The notes: generated by a model not told the origin, from the sequence alone. Shown: positions 8,585 through 18,033, counted from the first letter of the stretch. The stretch: 64,000 nt of DNA from Lacisediminihabitans profunda (GCF_008040105.1 NZ_VRMG01000009.1:248001-312000), one strand, 5' to 3'. Made by a program: numbers and translations.

Positions 8585-8992
8585 ATGAGTGACGACCGCA
8601 CCAGACGGTCCCTCTTCGCGCTCATCGCGGACCTGCCGCGGCTGCTCGCCGAACTCGTCAAGGACGAGTTTGAGCAGCTCAAGCGGGAGATGCTCGACAA
8701 GCTCAAGCACGCGGGCATCGGTGTCGGGCTCTTCGTCGCCGCCGGCCTTTTCGCGTTCTTCCTGATGGCCGTGCTCATTGCGGCGGCGATCCTGGGGCTG
8801 GCCGTCGTGCTCCCCGGCTGGGCGGCGGCCTTGATCGTCGCGGGCCTGCTCCTGGTGATCGTGGCCATCCTGGCCGGCATCGGCGTCGCCCAGGTGAAGC
8901 AGGGCATGCCTCCCGCCCCGACCGAGACCATCGCGAGCGTGAAGAAAGACGTGAACGCCATCAAGGGCATAGGAATGCGAGAGAAGCCATGA
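8585..8992 (+). CDS. Holin-3-superfamily-like (PF07332) membrane protein
   Basis: 135 residues: a cytosolic N-terminal amphipathic segment (LFALIADLPRLLAELVKDEF), then two long hydrophobic helices around residues 46-70 and 74-98, then a soluble C-tail. This is the architecture of the actinobacterial Phage_holin_3_6 family, which despite its name is mostly chromosomal and of unknown role. It begins 6 nt after the YtxH-like gene and overlaps the next gene by 4 nt (ATGA), so the three are probably co-translated. Confidence 0.8.
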   Translation: MSDDRTRRSLFALIADLPRLLAELVKDEFEQLKREMLDKLKHAGIGVGLFVAAGLFAFFLMAVLIAAAILGLAVVLPGWAAALIVAGLLLVIVAILAGIGVAQVKQGMPPAPTETIASVKKDVNAIKGIGMREKP

Positions 8993-9213
8993 GTGAGCCC
9001 ATCGAAACCCGCATCTCGACGGCTCGCGCCGAGCTCGAGAGCGCGCTCAATGAGATCGAGGATCGGCTCAACGTGCCCAAGCAGCTGAACCGGCTGTCGC
9101 GGCGTGCGAGGGCCGCGTACCAGGCCAACCCGCTGCCCTGGATAGCGGGTGCCACCGGCGCGATAATCGTGATCGGCGGGCTCGTCGCCTGGGCGATATT
9201 CTCTGACGATTAG
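8989..9213 (+). CDS. DUF3618-type small membrane protein
   Basis: 74 residues: a charged helical N-terminus (ETRISTARAELESALNEIEDRL) followed by one transmembrane helix (about 48-70) with a short acidic tail. This matches DUF3618 proteins, which commonly sit beside PF07332 and YtxH-like genes in actinobacteria. Coupled by ATGA to the preceding gene. An 87-bp gap separates it from hemQ. Function unknown. Confidence 0.8.
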   Translation: MSEPIETRISTARAELESALNEIEDRLNVPKQLNRLSRRARAAYQANPLPWIAGATGAIIVIGGLVAWAIFSDD

Positions 9214-9300
9214 TCGCGGTCAGCACCCCGCTCCCAGCACCAGCACAGAAAAGCAGCGCCGCTTTTTGATCTCGCCCACCGGCGAGGGAGGATAGACGGT

Positions 9301-9969
9301 ATGAGCAACACCCCAACGCCCAGCGGGTACACGCTGTGGGCCGTCTACCGTCGTGATCCAGCACACCCGGCGGGGACCGATCTCGACTCGCTCCGAGACT
9401 CGGTGAAGGCCGTGGAGGCTCGCGGCGTGACCGTGCGCGGCTTCTATGACGTCTCCTCGCTGCGCGCGGACGCCGACCTCATGGTCTGGCTGCACGGCGG
9501 AGAGCCCGAGACCATCCAGTGGGCCCTGCGCGAACTGCGTCGCAGTGACGTGATGCGAAACCTCCTCCCCACCTGGAACGCGATGGGCGTGCATCGCGAC
9601 GCCGAATTCAGCGCGAACCACCTGCCGGCATTCATGCGCGGCAAGGAGCCGGAGGCCTGGCTCACCGTGTACCCGTTCGTGCGCTCCTACGACTGGTACA
9701 TCCTGCCGGACGAGGAGCGCCGAACCATGCTCGCGGACCACGGCCGCAAGGGGGCAGAGTTCCGCCAGGTGCTCGCCAACACCGTGGCCTCGTTCGCCCT
9801 CGGCGACTACGAGTGGATCCTCGCGCTCGAAGCCCCGCAGCTCGTCGACCTCGTCGACCTGATGCGCGCCCTGCGCCAGACCGAGGCCCGCCGCCACGTT
9901 CGCGAAGAGGTGCCCTTCTACAGCGGGCGCCGCATCCGGCTCGAGGAGATCGCCGAGGTGCTCGAGTGA
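9301..9969 (+). CDS. hemQ: Coproheme decarboxylase (HemQ/ChdC)
   Basis: 222 residues. It is the last enzyme of the coproporphyrin-dependent pathway and uses H2O2 to decarboxylate two propionates of Fe-coproporphyrin III, giving heme b. It belongs to the chlorite dismutase-like fold. The motif YPFVRSYDWY places Tyr at 124, 130 and 133, one of which is the radical-forming catalytic Tyr of this family. MLADHGRKG supplies the probable proximal His. It lacks features of true chlorite dismutases and lies next to hemH, which supports the call. Its stop overlaps the hemH GTG. Confidence 0.94.
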   Translation: MSNTPTPSGYTLWAVYRRDPAHPAGTDLDSLRDSVKAVEARGVTVRGFYDVSSLRADADLMVWLHGGEPETIQWALRELRRSDVMRNLLPTWNAMGVHRDAEFSANHLPAFMRGKEPEAWLTVYPFVRSYDWYILPDEERRTMLADHGRKGAEFRQVLANTVASFALGDYEWILALEAPQLVDLVDLMRALRQTEARRHVREEVPFYSGRRIRLEEIAEVLE

Positions 9970-11117
9970 CGGTGGTGCGCAACGCGACACCCGCCGCGGC
10001 CTCCGGGCCGGAGCACGTGACTGAGCCGACCGCCTACGACGCCATCCTGCTCGCGAGCTTCGGCGGACCGGAGGGACAGGATGACGTGATCCCGTTCCTG
10101 CGGAATGTGACCCGTGGACGCGGCATCCCGGAGGAGAGGCTCGAGGAGGTCGCCCACCACTACCGGGCGTTCGGCGGCGTGAGTCCCATCAACGCGCAGA
10201 ACCGCGAGCTGAAGGCAGCCCTCGAGGCCGAGCTGGCGCGGCGCGGCGTCGACCTGCCGGTGCTCTGGGGCAACCGCAACTGGGCGCCCTACATCAAGGA
10301 CGCCTTCGTCGAGGCCAACGAGCGCGGGTTCACCCGGCTCATCGCGATCGGCACCAGCGCGTACAGTTCGTACTCGAGCTGCCGCCAGTACCGCGAGGAT
10401 TACGCCGCGGCCCTGGCCGACACCGGCCTCGAAGACGTGATCCAGATCGACAAGGTGCGCCAGTTCTTCGACCACCCGGGGTTCGTCCAGCCCTTCATCG
10501 ATGGCGTGCGCGGTGCGCTCGCCTCGATCGCGGCAGAGGGCATCCCGCTCGAGCAGACGCACGTGCTGTTCTCCACCCACTCGATCCCCGAGGCCGACGC
10601 CGCGAAGAGCGGGCCGGCGTTCCGCGGCTTCGGTGACGGTGGCTCGTACGTGGCGCAGCACCGGGCGGTCGCCGAAGTCGTGATCGCCGCCGCGGGGGAT
10701 GCGCCCGCCTGGGACCTGGTGTTCCAGAGCCGCTCCGGCCCGCCGAGCGTGCCGTGGCTCGAGCCGGACGTGAACGATGCGATCCGCGACCTCGCCGCCA
10801 CGGGCATCCGTGCCGTGGTGATCGTGCCGCTCGGATTCGTCAGCGACCACATGGAGGTGAAGTGGGACCTCGACACCGAGGCGATGGAGACCGCGCAGAG
10901 CCTCGGCGTGCTCGCGATCCGCGTGCCGACCCCCGGCGTCCACCCCGCCTACGTTTCGGGGCTCGTCGACCTCGTGCTCGAACGGCGTGACGCTGTCCCG
11001 GTCGCCGACCGACCGGCCCTCACCGAACTCGGGCCCTGGTACGACGTGTGCCGGTCCGGATGCTGCGAAAACGCGCGACTCGGATTCAAGCCGGCGGTTG
11101 CGGGGCTGCAGCCGTGA
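9966..11117 (+). CDS. hemH: Ferrochelatase (coproporphyrin ferrochelatase, CpfC)
   Basis: 383 residues from the GTG at 9966, which overlaps the hemQ stop in GTGA; longer in-frame starts would run into hemQ. It inserts Fe2+ into coproporphyrin III. Family markers are AILLASFGGPEGQDDVIPFL near the N-terminus, AIGTSAYSSYSSCRQYR, the catalytic His in LFSTHSIPE, and VVIVPLGFVSDHMEVKWDLD near the end. The C-terminal CRSGCCENAR holds a Cys cluster compatible with the [2Fe-2S] site found in some actinobacterial ferrochelatases. Confidence 0.95.
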   Translation: MTVVRNATPAAASGPEHVTEPTAYDAILLASFGGPEGQDDVIPFLRNVTRGRGIPEERLEEVAHHYRAFGGVSPINAQNRELKAALEAELARRGVDLPVLWGNRNWAPYIKDAFVEANERGFTRLIAIGTSAYSSYSSCRQYREDYAAALADTGLEDVIQIDKVRQFFDHPGFVQPFIDGVRGALASIAAEGIPLEQTHVLFSTHSIPEADAAKSGPAFRGFGDGGSYVAQHRAVAEVVIAAAGDAPAWDLVFQSRSGPPSVPWLEPDVNDAIRDLAATGIRAVVIVPLGFVSDHMEVKWDLDTEAMETAQSLGVLAIRVPTPGVHPAYVSGLVDLVLERRDAVPVADRPALTELGPWYDVCRSGCCENARLGFKPAVAGLQP

Positions 11118-12079
11118 GTTCCCCATCGTCCGCCGGCGACACCATCCGCATCGGAACCAGGGGCAGCGCCCTCGCGCTCGCCCAGACCGGAGTGGTGGCC
11201 GCCGCCGTGGCCAAGGCCTCCGGGAGTGGGGTGGAGATCGTCACGGTGGCGACCGAGGGCGACCACTCCACCGAGTCCCTCGCCAGCCTCGGCGGCACCG
11301 GTGTCTTCGCGAGCGCCCTGCGCGAGGCGCTCGCCGGCGGGGCGTGCGACCTCGTCGTGCACTCGCTGAAGGACCTGCCGACCGCCGGCTACCCCGGCCT
11401 GCGGATCGGCGCGGTGCCCAGGCGAGCGGATGCCCGGGACGCCCTGTGCGGGCGTGACGGTCTCACGCTCGAGGCCCTCCCCGCCGGTTCGCGGATCGGC
11501 ACCGGCTCGCCTCGCCGCGCCGCCCAGTTGCGCGGCTGGCGGCCGGACCTCACCGTGGTCGACATCCGCGGCAACGTCGACACGAGACTGCGCAAGGTCG
11601 AGTCCGGCGAGCTGGACGCCGTCGTGCTGGCCGCTGCTGGACTCACCAGGCTCGGCAGGCTCGACGCCGTGACCGAGTTCTTCGAGCTCGGTCGCTGGGC
11701 CACCGCCCCCGGGCAGGGTGCGCTCGCCCTCGAGGTGCGCGAGGACCACTCCGCCCCGTTCGCGGCGATGCTCAAGACGATCGACCACCCGACCACGCGC
11801 CTCGCGGTGTTCGCCGAGCGGGCGGTGCTCGCCCGGCTCGAGGCCGGGTGCGCGGCTCCGATCGGGGCGTCTGCCGTGATCGACGGCGAGTTGCTCTTCC
11901 TCACGGCCACCGTGTACGCGCCGGACGGGTCGAGTTCGCTCACCAGTTCTCACGCGCTCGTCCTCGAGGGGTCCGCCGCAGAACGCGCCGGCCTGCCCTG
12001 GGAGCTGGGCGACCGGGTGGCCGATGAGCTGCTCGAGTTGGGGGCGGCCGCCATTGCACCGCTCGGGACGGCATCGTGA
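11114..12079 (+). CDS. hemC: Porphobilinogen deaminase (hydroxymethylbilane synthase)
   Basis: 321 residues from the GTG at 11114 (GTGA overlap with hemH). It polymerises four porphobilinogens into hydroxymethylbilane. IRIGTRGSALALAQT opens the protein, then VHSLKDLPT and GTGSPRRAAQLR. The dipyrromethane cofactor is attached to Cys246 in LEAGCAAPIGA. Its end overlaps hemD by 4 nt. Confidence 0.96.
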   Translation: MSSPSSAGDTIRIGTRGSALALAQTGVVAAAVAKASGSGVEIVTVATEGDHSTESLASLGGTGVFASALREALAGGACDLVVHSLKDLPTAGYPGLRIGAVPRRADARDALCGRDGLTLEALPAGSRIGTGSPRRAAQLRGWRPDLTVVDIRGNVDTRLRKVESGELDAVVLAAAGLTRLGRLDAVTEFFELGRWATAPGQGALALEVREDHSAPFAAMLKTIDHPTTRLAVFAERAVLARLEAGCAAPIGASAVIDGELLFLTATVYAPDGSSSLTSSHALVLEGSAAERAGLPWELGDRVADELLELGAAAIAPLGTAS

Positions 12080-12861
12080 CCGTGCAACGCGCGGGAAAGC
12101 CGCTCGACGGGTGGCGGGTGCTCGTGCCCCGCGGCGGCAAGTGGGGCGACAGCGTGGCCGCCACCCTACGCTCGTATGGAGCCGTGCCCGTGATCGCGCC
12201 GATGATCAACTTCGCGAGCGCCGAGAATCCGCGCACTCTCTCCGACTCGCTCAAGCGGCTCGAACGCGGCGACTTCGACTGGCTCGTGATCACCAGCGCC
12301 ACGACCGTAGACGTGCTGATGAGCCAGCAGGTGACGGTGCCGTCGACCACGCGCATCGCGGCCGTCGGCGAGACGACGAGCGCGGCCCTCGCCCTCGCCG
12401 GCTACCAGGTGGACTTCGTGCCGGAGAGCGACAATTCCGCGCGCGGCCTCGTCAAGGAATGGCCGGCGTCGGCGATCGGCGGCCGGGTGTTGATCCCCCA
12501 GTCCGACATCGCCGAGCCGACCCTCGTCGCCGGACTCACGGCACTGGGCCTCGAGGCGGAGTTCGTTGCCGCCTACCGCACCGTGGGCGTGCCGGTCTCC
12601 GAGCACGTCGCCGCGGACGTCGCCTCCGGTCGCATCCGGGCCGTGCTGATCACCTCCGGCTCCGTCGCCCGCCAGGTGCAGGCCCAGCTCGCCCCCCTGC
12701 CCGACGACACGATCGTGGCCGCGATCGGACCGCGCACCGCCTTCGACGCCCGAGCGGCCGGGATCACGGTTCACCTCATCGCCGAGTCGAGGTCCGCGCT
12801 CTCGCTGGTCGAGACGCTCGTGGAACACGCTCTCGCCGAAAGGACCGCTACCCATGAGTGA
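12076..12861 (+). CDS. hemD: Uroporphyrinogen III synthase
   Basis: 261 residues, GTG start coupled to hemC. It cyclises hydroxymethylbilane with inversion of ring D. The family is weakly conserved, but two alternating domains are visible: [20 protein letters not shown] at the start, [32 protein letters not shown], then [16 protein letters not shown] and [16 protein letters not shown]. Length and operon position agree. It overlaps hemB by 8 nt. Confidence 0.92.
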   Translation: MTVQRAGKPLDGWRVLVPRGGKWGDSVAATLRSYGAVPVIAPMINFASAENPRTLSDSLKRLERGDFDWLVITSATTVDVLMSQQVTVPSTTRIAAVGETTSAALALAGYQVDFVPESDNSARGLVKEWPASAIGGRVLIPQSDIAEPTLVAGLTALGLEAEFVAAYRTVGVPVSEHVAADVASGRIRAVLITSGSVARQVQAQLAPLPDDTIVAAIGPRTAFDARAAGITVHLIAESRSALSLVETLVEHALAERTATHE

Positions 12862-13837
12862 TGGCCCGACCATCCGTCCGCGCCGATTGCGCAGCACCCC
12901 GGCGATGCGCCGCCTCGTCGCCGAGACCCGTCTGCACGCCGCCGAACTCGTGCTGCCGATGTTCGTGCGCGAGGGCGTGAGCGAACCGGTTCCGATCACC
13001 TCGATGCCGGGTGTCATGAACCACTCGCTCGACAGCCTGCGCCGGGCCGTCACCGAGGCCGCCGAGGCGGGAATCGGCGGAGTGATGCTCTTCGGCATCC
13101 CCAGCCACAAGGACGCGATCGGCTCCGGTGCGACCGACGACGACGGCATCCTCAACGTGGCGACCCGCGCGGTGATCGAGGAGGTCGGCACCAGCCTCGT
13201 CGTGCAGACCGACCTCTGCCTCGACGAGTTCACCGACCACGGGCACTGCGGTGTGCTGGATGCCCGCGGCCGCGTCGACAACGACGCGTCGCTCGAACGC
13301 TACCGGGACATGGCCATCGCGCAGGCCTCCGCCGGCTCGCACCTGCTCGGCCTGAGCGGCATGATGGACGGCCAGGTCGCCGCCGTGCGCGATGTTCTCG
13401 ACCGGAATGGCTTCACGGATACCGCGATTCTCGGCTATGCGGCCAAATACGCCTCGGCCTTCTACGGCCCGTTCCGCGAGGCGGTGCAGTCCTCCCTCGA
13501 GGGCGACCGCCGCAGCTACCAGCTCGACCCGGGCAATCGGCGCGAGGGTCTGCGCGAGGTGATGCTCGACGTCGAGGAGGGTGCAGACGTGGTGATGGTC
13601 AAGCCGGCCATGAGCTACCTCGACGTGCTCGCCGACGCGGCGGCCGTGAGTCCCGTGCCGGTCTGGGCCTACCAGGTGTCCGGCGAGTATTCGATGATCG
13701 AGGCCGCGGCGGCGAACGGCTGGATCGACCGCCGCCGGGCGATCGAGGAGTCCGTCGTCGGCATCAAGCGCGCCGGCGCGGACGCCGTGCTCACCTACTG
13801 GGCCACCGAGCTTGCCGGCTGGCTGCGTCGACCATGA
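12854..13837 (+). CDS. hemB: Delta-aminolevulinic acid dehydratase (porphobilinogen synthase)
   Basis: 327 residues; condenses two 5-aminolevulinates into porphobilinogen. The Schiff-base lysines are K198 ([12 protein letters not shown]) and K250 ([10 protein letters not shown]). The metal segment reads [11 protein letters not shown], giving C122, D124 and C132; the three-Cys zinc site of the E. coli type is thus reduced to two Cys plus Asp, intermediate between zinc and magnesium classes. ATG start follows a GGACCG-like site in the end of hemD. Confidence 0.96.
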   Translation: MSDGPTIRPRRLRSTPAMRRLVAETRLHAAELVLPMFVREGVSEPVPITSMPGVMNHSLDSLRRAVTEAAEAGIGGVMLFGIPSHKDAIGSGATDDDGILNVATRAVIEEVGTSLVVQTDLCLDEFTDHGHCGVLDARGRVDNDASLERYRDMAIAQASAGSHLLGLSGMMDGQVAAVRDVLDRNGFTDTAILGYAAKYASAFYGPFREAVQSSLEGDRRSYQLDPGNRREGLREVMLDVEEGADVVMVKPAMSYLDVLADAAAVSPVPVWAYQVSGEYSMIEAAAANGWIDRRRAIEESVVGIKRAGADAVLTYWATELAGWLRRP

Positions 13838-13850
13838 TTCTGGAGCCTTG

Positions 13851-15188
13851 ATGGGCACGAACGAGCACTACTTCACCCGGGCCAAGCTCTCGATCCCCGG
13901 AGGCGTCAACTCGCCGGTCCGGGCGTACGGATCGGTAGGCGGCACGCCGCGCTTCCTGGTGTCCGCGCGGGGAGCCTACGTCACGGATGCCGAGGGGCGC
14001 GAATACGTGGACCTCGTGAGCTCGTGGGGTCCCGCGATTCTCGGGCACGCGTATCCGTCGGTCGTCAAGGCGGTACAGGATGCCGCGGCGAAGGGTCTCT
14101 CGTTCGGGGCATCCACTCCCGGCGAGACCGAGCTTGCCGAGCTCGTTCGGGAGCGGGTGCGCGTGGGCGACCAGTGCGCGGTCGAGAAGTTGCGGCTCGT
14201 CTCCACCGGCACCGAGGCCACCATGACCGCCATCCGGCTCGCCCGAGGCGCGACCGGTCGCGACCTCCTGGTGAAGTTCGCCGGCCACTACCACGGGCAC
14301 TCCGATGCCCTGCTCGCCGAGGCCGGCTCCGGACTCGCGACCCTGGCCATGCCCGGTTCGGCCGGGGTCACGGCCGCCACAGCCGCGCAGACCCTCGTGA
14401 TCCCGTACAACGACCTCGCCGCCGTGCGCGCGGTCTTCGCCGAGCACGGCCCGAACATCGCCGCGGTCATCGTGGAGGCCGCCGCCGCCAACATGGGTGT
14501 CGTCGCGCCGGAGCGCGGATTCAACCGGGCGCTCGCGGCCATCGCCCGTGAGAACGGCGCGCTCACGATCTTCGACGAGGTGCTCACCGGGTTCCGAGTC
14601 GGCCCGGCCGGCTGGTGGGGCCTCGAGGCCGCCCGAGTGGTGCCGGATGGCGCCGGCTGGCAACCGGACCTCTTCACCTTCGGCAAGGTCATCGGCGGGG
14701 GCATGCCGCTCGCCGCACTCGGCGGCCGCGCCGACATCATGGACCGGCTCGCCCCCCTCGGCCCGGTCTATCAGGCCGGAACGCTCAGCGGCAACCCGGT
14801 CGCGGTGGCCGCGGGAATCGCCACGCTCCGGGCCGCGGATGCCGCCGTCTACGCGAAGCTGGACGCCGTGGCAGACCGGCTCTCCGCCGCGGTCTCCGCC
14901 GCTCTCGCCGCGCAGGGGGTCGAGCACACCGTGCAGCGCGCGGGCAACCTGTTCTCATTCGCCTTCGCCGCGACCGCGCCGCGCAACTACGCCGACGTGA
15001 AGGCCCAGCAGGCGTTCCGCTACGCCCCGTTCTTCCACGCCATGCTCGACGCGGGGGTCTCGCTCCCGCCCTCGGTGTTCGAGGCCTGGTTCGTCTCGGC
15101 CGCGCACGACGACGCTGCGGTCTCCCGCATCCTCGACGCCCTGCCCGCCGCGGCTCGGGCCGCGGCCGCCCCCGTGCCTCCCGCCTGA
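13851..15188 (+). CDS. hemL: Glutamate-1-semialdehyde 2,1-aminomutase
   Basis: 445 residues from the ATG at 13851, preceded by GGAGCC; an in-frame start at 13812 would overlap hemB without a ribosome-binding site. This PLP enzyme of the class III aminotransferase fold converts glutamate-1-semialdehyde to 5-aminolevulinate. The PLP lysine is K279 in [28 protein letters not shown] at the start and [13 protein letters not shown] are typical. It is the last gene of the operon and supplies the substrate of hemB. Confidence 0.96.
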   Translation: MGTNEHYFTRAKLSIPGGVNSPVRAYGSVGGTPRFLVSARGAYVTDAEGREYVDLVSSWGPAILGHAYPSVVKAVQDAAAKGLSFGASTPGETELAELVRERVRVGDQCAVEKLRLVSTGTEATMTAIRLARGATGRDLLVKFAGHYHGHSDALLAEAGSGLATLAMPGSAGVTAATAAQTLVIPYNDLAAVRAVFAEHGPNIAAVIVEAAAANMGVVAPERGFNRALAAIARENGALTIFDEVLTGFRVGPAGWWGLEAARVVPDGAGWQPDLFTFGKVIGGGMPLAALGGRADIMDRLAPLGPVYQAGTLSGNPVAVAAGIATLRAADAAVYAKLDAVADRLSAAVSAALAAQGVEHTVQRAGNLFSFAFAATAPRNYADVKAQQAFRYAPFFHAMLDAGVSLPPSVFEAWFVSAAHDDAAVSRILDALPAAARAAAAPVPPA

Positions 15189-15269
15189 TTCGACCCGGCG
15201 ACCTGCGCGCTCACGCGCTCACGCGCCTGCGCGCCTGCGCGCCTGCGTCCGCAGGGCGCCGCGTTTCCT

Positions 15270-15327
15270 CGAGGTGCCCACTTTTGCCGCGACGGCGGTC
15301 GCCTTACCGGCCGAAGTGGGCACCTCG
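15270..15327. repeat. GGTGCCCACTT hairpin, copy 1
   Basis: Perfect 14-bp arms CGAGGTGCCCACTT (15270-15283) and AAGTGGGCACCTCG (15314-15327) enclose a GC-rich 30-nt loop. It follows the hemL stop by about 80 bp, across low-complexity CGCGCCTG-like sequence, and could act as the operon terminator. A second version lies 240 bp further on. Confidence 0.75.
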
Positions 15328-15360
15328 GCGAGTCGGGGACGGGATTCGGGGACGGGGTTC

Positions 15361-15420
15361 CGGGCACGTCAAGACCCGGGGGTGCCGGGCACGACAAGAC
15401 CCGGGGGCGCCGGGCACGAG
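15361..15420. repeat. 25-bp tandem repeat, about 2.4 units
   Basis: Two 25-bp units starting CGGGCACG and containing AAGACCCGGGGG (15361-15385 and 15386-15410) differ at two positions, and a partial third unit follows. There is no spacer, so this is not a CRISPR. Confidence 0.75.
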
Positions 15421-15424
15421 GTGT

Positions 15425-15560
15425 GGGCATCCTCCCGCCGCGGTTCCGGCGTCGTCCACAGGTGCGCGTTGACCCGCCGGACCGCCGCTTCGTAGTCATC
15501 GGCGATCGCCTCCAGGGGAACGCCGGCCAGCCGAAGAAGGAGTTTAGCCTCCGCACCTCC
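15425..15560 (-). pseudogene. Remnant of a tyrosine phosphatase-family gene (C-terminal piece)
   Basis: On the minus strand this encodes AKLLLRLAGVPLEAIADDYE followed by AAVRRVNAHLW, which resembles the segment just after the CxxxxxR signature loop of bacterial Tyr phosphatases (usually ..AALLLxLAGVPxExIxADY). The signature loop itself and everything upstream are missing, replaced by the GGTGCCCACTT hairpin. No start codon or ribosome-binding site is present. I read it as a decayed gene fragment trapped between repeats. Confidence 0.5.
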
Positions 15561-15566
15561 CACTGG

Positions 15567-15618
15567 GGTGCCCACTTCTGCCGACTCATCGGCGGAGGAA
15601 CCGGCAGAAATGGGCACC
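15567..15618. repeat. GGTGCCCACTT hairpin, copy 2
   Basis: 17-nt arms GGTGCCCACTTCTGCCG (15567-15583) and CGGCAGAAATGGGCACC (15602-15618) pair with one mismatch around an 18-nt loop. It ends 13 nt beyond the DUF1304 stop, so it probably terminates that gene. Confidence 0.75.
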
Positions 15619-15631
15619 TCGCTGGCGGGGA

Positions 15632-16024
15632 CTACAGCAGCGACAGCAGCAGGAACACGATCCCCAGGAGGGGCAACACTCCCTGGATCGCGGCCGAGCG
15701 GGCGTTTGCGCGCCCGGTCGAGATCAACACGAGGGCGGCGAGCACCATGCTTCCGGTGCCCATGAAGATCAGCGCGAGACCGGCCGGGCGGCTGGAGGCG
15801 AGCAGCAGCATCCCGACGACGATGCCGATCGTGAGGAACAGGTTGTAGAAGCCCTGGTTGTACGCCATCGGCCTGAGCGTGTCGGCGTCGGCCTGGCTCG
15901 CGATGCCGAAGATCTTCCAGGTGCGCGGCTTCGTCCAGTTGAGGCTCTCCAGCGTGAAGATGTAGACGTGGACGACGGCGGCGAGCCCGGCGAAGACGAG
16001 CCCGATCACGAAAAGTGCAGTCAT
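15632..16024 (-). CDS. DUF1304 family membrane protein
   Basis: 130 residues with four hydrophobic helices (about 3-24, 49-70, 75-95, 107-128). ESLNWTKPRTWKIFGI and MAYNQGFYNLFL are hallmarks of DUF1304 proteins, small integral membrane proteins without assigned function. The ATG at 16024 is the only start giving the family length. It lies downstream of, and co-directional with, phosphofructokinase, 44 bp away. Confidence 0.88.
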   Translation of the reverse strand: MTALFVIGLVFAGLAAVVHVYIFTLESLNWTKPRTWKIFGIASQADADTLRPMAYNQGFYNLFLTIGIVVGMLLLASSRPAGLALIFMGTGSMVLAALVLISTGRANARSAAIQGVLPLLGIVFLLLSLL

Positions 16025-16068
16025 GCTCGCAAGTATGGCGGATGCCGTGGCCGAGTCTGCGGTCGGCG

Positions 16069-17094
16069 TCAGCCGAAGAGGATGGCGGCCTCGTCGTAGC
16101 GGGACTGGGGCACCGTATTGAGCTTGCCGAGGGCATCCTCGAAAGCCACATGGGTGATCGTCGTGCCGCTGAGCGCGACCATCCTGCCCCAGCGGGAGTG
16201 CATGATCATGTCCACGGCGGCCATGCCGTAGCGGGTGGCGAGCACCCGGTCGTAGGCCGTGGGGGTGCCGCCCCGCTGGATGTGGCCCAGGGTCGTCGCC
16301 CGGGTCTCCATTCCCGTGCGCTCCTCGATGATCGGGGCGATGAGCTCGCCGATGCCGCCGAGCCGGGGACGGCCGAACGCGTCGAGGCCACGCTCGGAGT
16401 GGGCGTCGTCCATGGAGTCGAGGTGGAAGCCCTCGGCGACGACGACGAGCGGGGCCCGCCCCCGGTCGCGAACGGACGTCACCCACGCCACGATCTGGTC
16501 GATGCTGGTCTTCTGCTCCGGGATGAGGATGGCGTGCGCACCGGCCGCCATGCCGGAGTGCAGGGCGATCCAGCCGACGTGGCGGCCCATCACCTCGGCG
16601 ACCATGCAGCGGCCGTGAGAGTCCCCGGTGGTGCGCAGGCGGTCCATGGCGTCGGTCGCGATCTGCACCGCGGTGTCGAAGCCGAAGGTGTAGTCGGTGG
16701 CGGAGAGGTCGTTGTCCACCGTCTTCGGCACGCCCACGATCTTGATCCCGGCATCCGTGAGGCGCTTGGCCGCCGCGAGGGTGCCTTCGCCGCCGATCGC
16801 GATGAGCGAGTCGACCCCGAGTCGGTCCATGTTCTCTTTGATGCGGTCGGCGCCGCCCTCACCCTCGAACGGGTTCGTGCGCGAGGTGCCGAGGATGGTC
16901 CCGCCCTGCTTGGCGATGCCCTGGATGTCCTTGCGCTCGAGGGTGACGATGTCGCCCTCGACCACTCCGCGCCAGCCGTCGCGGAAGCCGACGAACTCCT
17001 GACCGTAGATCTGGGTGCCCTTCAAGACGGCGCCCCGAATCACCGCGTTGAGGCCCGGGCAGTCTCCGCCGCTGGTGAGAATTCCAATGCTCAT
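16069..17094 (-). CDS. pfkA: 6-phosphofructokinase
   Basis: 341 residues from the ATG at 17094; an upstream start at 17133 adds non-conserved residues. It phosphorylates fructose 6-phosphate to the 1,6-bisphosphate. It begins MSIGILTSGGDCPGLNAVIRG. GGEGT has Gly at the position that separates ATP- from PPi-dependent enzymes (ATP-type), while VPKTVDNDL has the Lys usually found in PPi enzymes and in the actinobacterial ATP group. Substrate motif MGRHVGW and the C-terminal LGHIQRGGTPTAYDR are present. Confidence 0.93.
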   Translation of the reverse strand: MSIGILTSGGDCPGLNAVIRGAVLKGTQIYGQEFVGFRDGWRGVVEGDIVTLERKDIQGIAKQGGTILGTSRTNPFEGEGGADRIKENMDRLGVDSLIAIGGEGTLAAAKRLTDAGIKIVGVPKTVDNDLSATDYTFGFDTAVQIATDAMDRLRTTGDSHGRCMVAEVMGRHVGWIALHSGMAAGAHAILIPEQKTSIDQIVAWVTSVRDRGRAPLVVVAEGFHLDSMDDAHSERGLDAFGRPRLGGIGELIAPIIEERTGMETRATTLGHIQRGGTPTAYDRVLATRYGMAAVDMIMHSRWGRMVALSGTTITHVAFEDALGKLNTVPQSRYDEAAILFG

Positions 17095-17163
17095 GGCACC
17101 ATCATTCCGCAAGTTCGGGGTCACTCCGTTCACCAGCGCCTCGAGACCCCGCCCGGCGTCCCG

Positions 17164-18033
17164 TCAGGACAGCGGATGCCGCGAGCACGCGGTCGTCGCG
17201 GCGTGGTCCGTGCACACGACGAGCTGCTCGCGGCAGGACAGTTCGCCGCAGTTCTGCATGTGGCTCGTCGGTTCGCCGCACCGATAGCAGCGCCCGATGG
17301 TGAGAGCGTCCGCCGAGAAGTCGATCGACATCCGATTGTCGAAGACGTAGAGCGAGCCCTGCCAGAGCCCGGAGTCGCCGTAGGTCTCGCCGTAGCGGGC
17401 GATCCCCCCGTCGAGCTGGTAGACCTTCTCGAACCCGCGGCTCACCATGAGGGAGGAGAGGACCTCGCACCGGATGCCGCCCGTGCAGTAGGTGACGACA
17501 GGCTTGTCCTTGAGGTGGTCGTACTTGCCGCTGTCGAGCTCGGCGACGAACTCCCGGGTGGTGGCGACGTCGGGCACGACGGCCCCGGCGAACCGGCCGA
17601 TCTCGGCCTCGAAGGAGTTGCGGCCGTCGAAGAAGACCACCTCCTCGCGCTCTACGAGCTCGTGCAGCTGCTCGGGGCTCAGCCGCTCTCCACCACCGAT
17701 CACGCCGTTCTCGTCGACGCGCAGCTCGCCCGGGGCGCCGAAGCTCACGATCTCGTCGCGCACCCGCACGCTCAGTCTCGGGAAGTCGTCTCCGCGACCC
17801 TCGCTCCACTTGGCATCCAACCCGGCGAACGGCGCATACTCCCGCGTCTTGCGCAGGTAGCGCTTCACGTTCTTCAGCTCGCCGCCGACGGTGCCGTTGA
17901 TGCCGTCCTTCGAGACGAGGATGCGGCCGCGCAGGCCGAGAGACTCGCACAGGTCGCGCTGCCAGAGGCGGATCGCGTCCGGGTCGGCGAGTGGCGTGAA
18001 GCGGTAGAACAGCAGGATCTTGGGGACGGCCAC
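17164..18033 (-). CDS. trhO: tRNA uridine(34) hydroxylase / rhodanese-like protein (TrhO, YceA family)
   Basis: 289 residues. The family performs O2-dependent 5-hydroxylation of U34 in tRNA anticodons. An N-terminal acylphosphatase-like domain ([30 protein letters not shown]) is followed by a rhodanese domain whose loop YCTGGIRCE carries Cys183. The C-terminus is Cys-rich ([22 protein letters not shown]), a probable zinc module found in family members. Confidence 0.9.
   Translation of the reverse strand: MAVPKILLFYRFTPLADPDAIRLWQRDLCESLGLRGRILVSKDGINGTVGGELKNVKRYLRKTREYAPFAGLDAKWSEGRGDDFPRLSVRVRDEIVSFGAPGELRVDENGVIGGGERLSPEQLHELVEREEVVFFDGRNSFEAEIGRFAGAVVPDVATTREFVAELDSGKYDHLKDKPVVTYCTGGIRCEVLSSLMVSRGFEKVYQLDGGIARYGETYGDSGLWQGSLYVFDNRMSIDFSADALTIGRCYRCGEPTSHMQNCGELSCREQLVVCTDHAATTACSRHPLS

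Noticed and set aside
8585-8992. Prophage holin
   Set aside because: PF07332 proteins are common chromosomal proteins in actinobacteria; no endolysin or phage genes are nearby.
15361-15420. CRISPR-like array
   Set aside because: The 25-bp units are directly adjacent without spacers and number only 2.4.
16069-17094. PPi-dependent phosphofructokinase
   Set aside because: The discriminating position is Gly (GGEGT), as in ATP-dependent enzymes, despite the Lys in PKTVDND.
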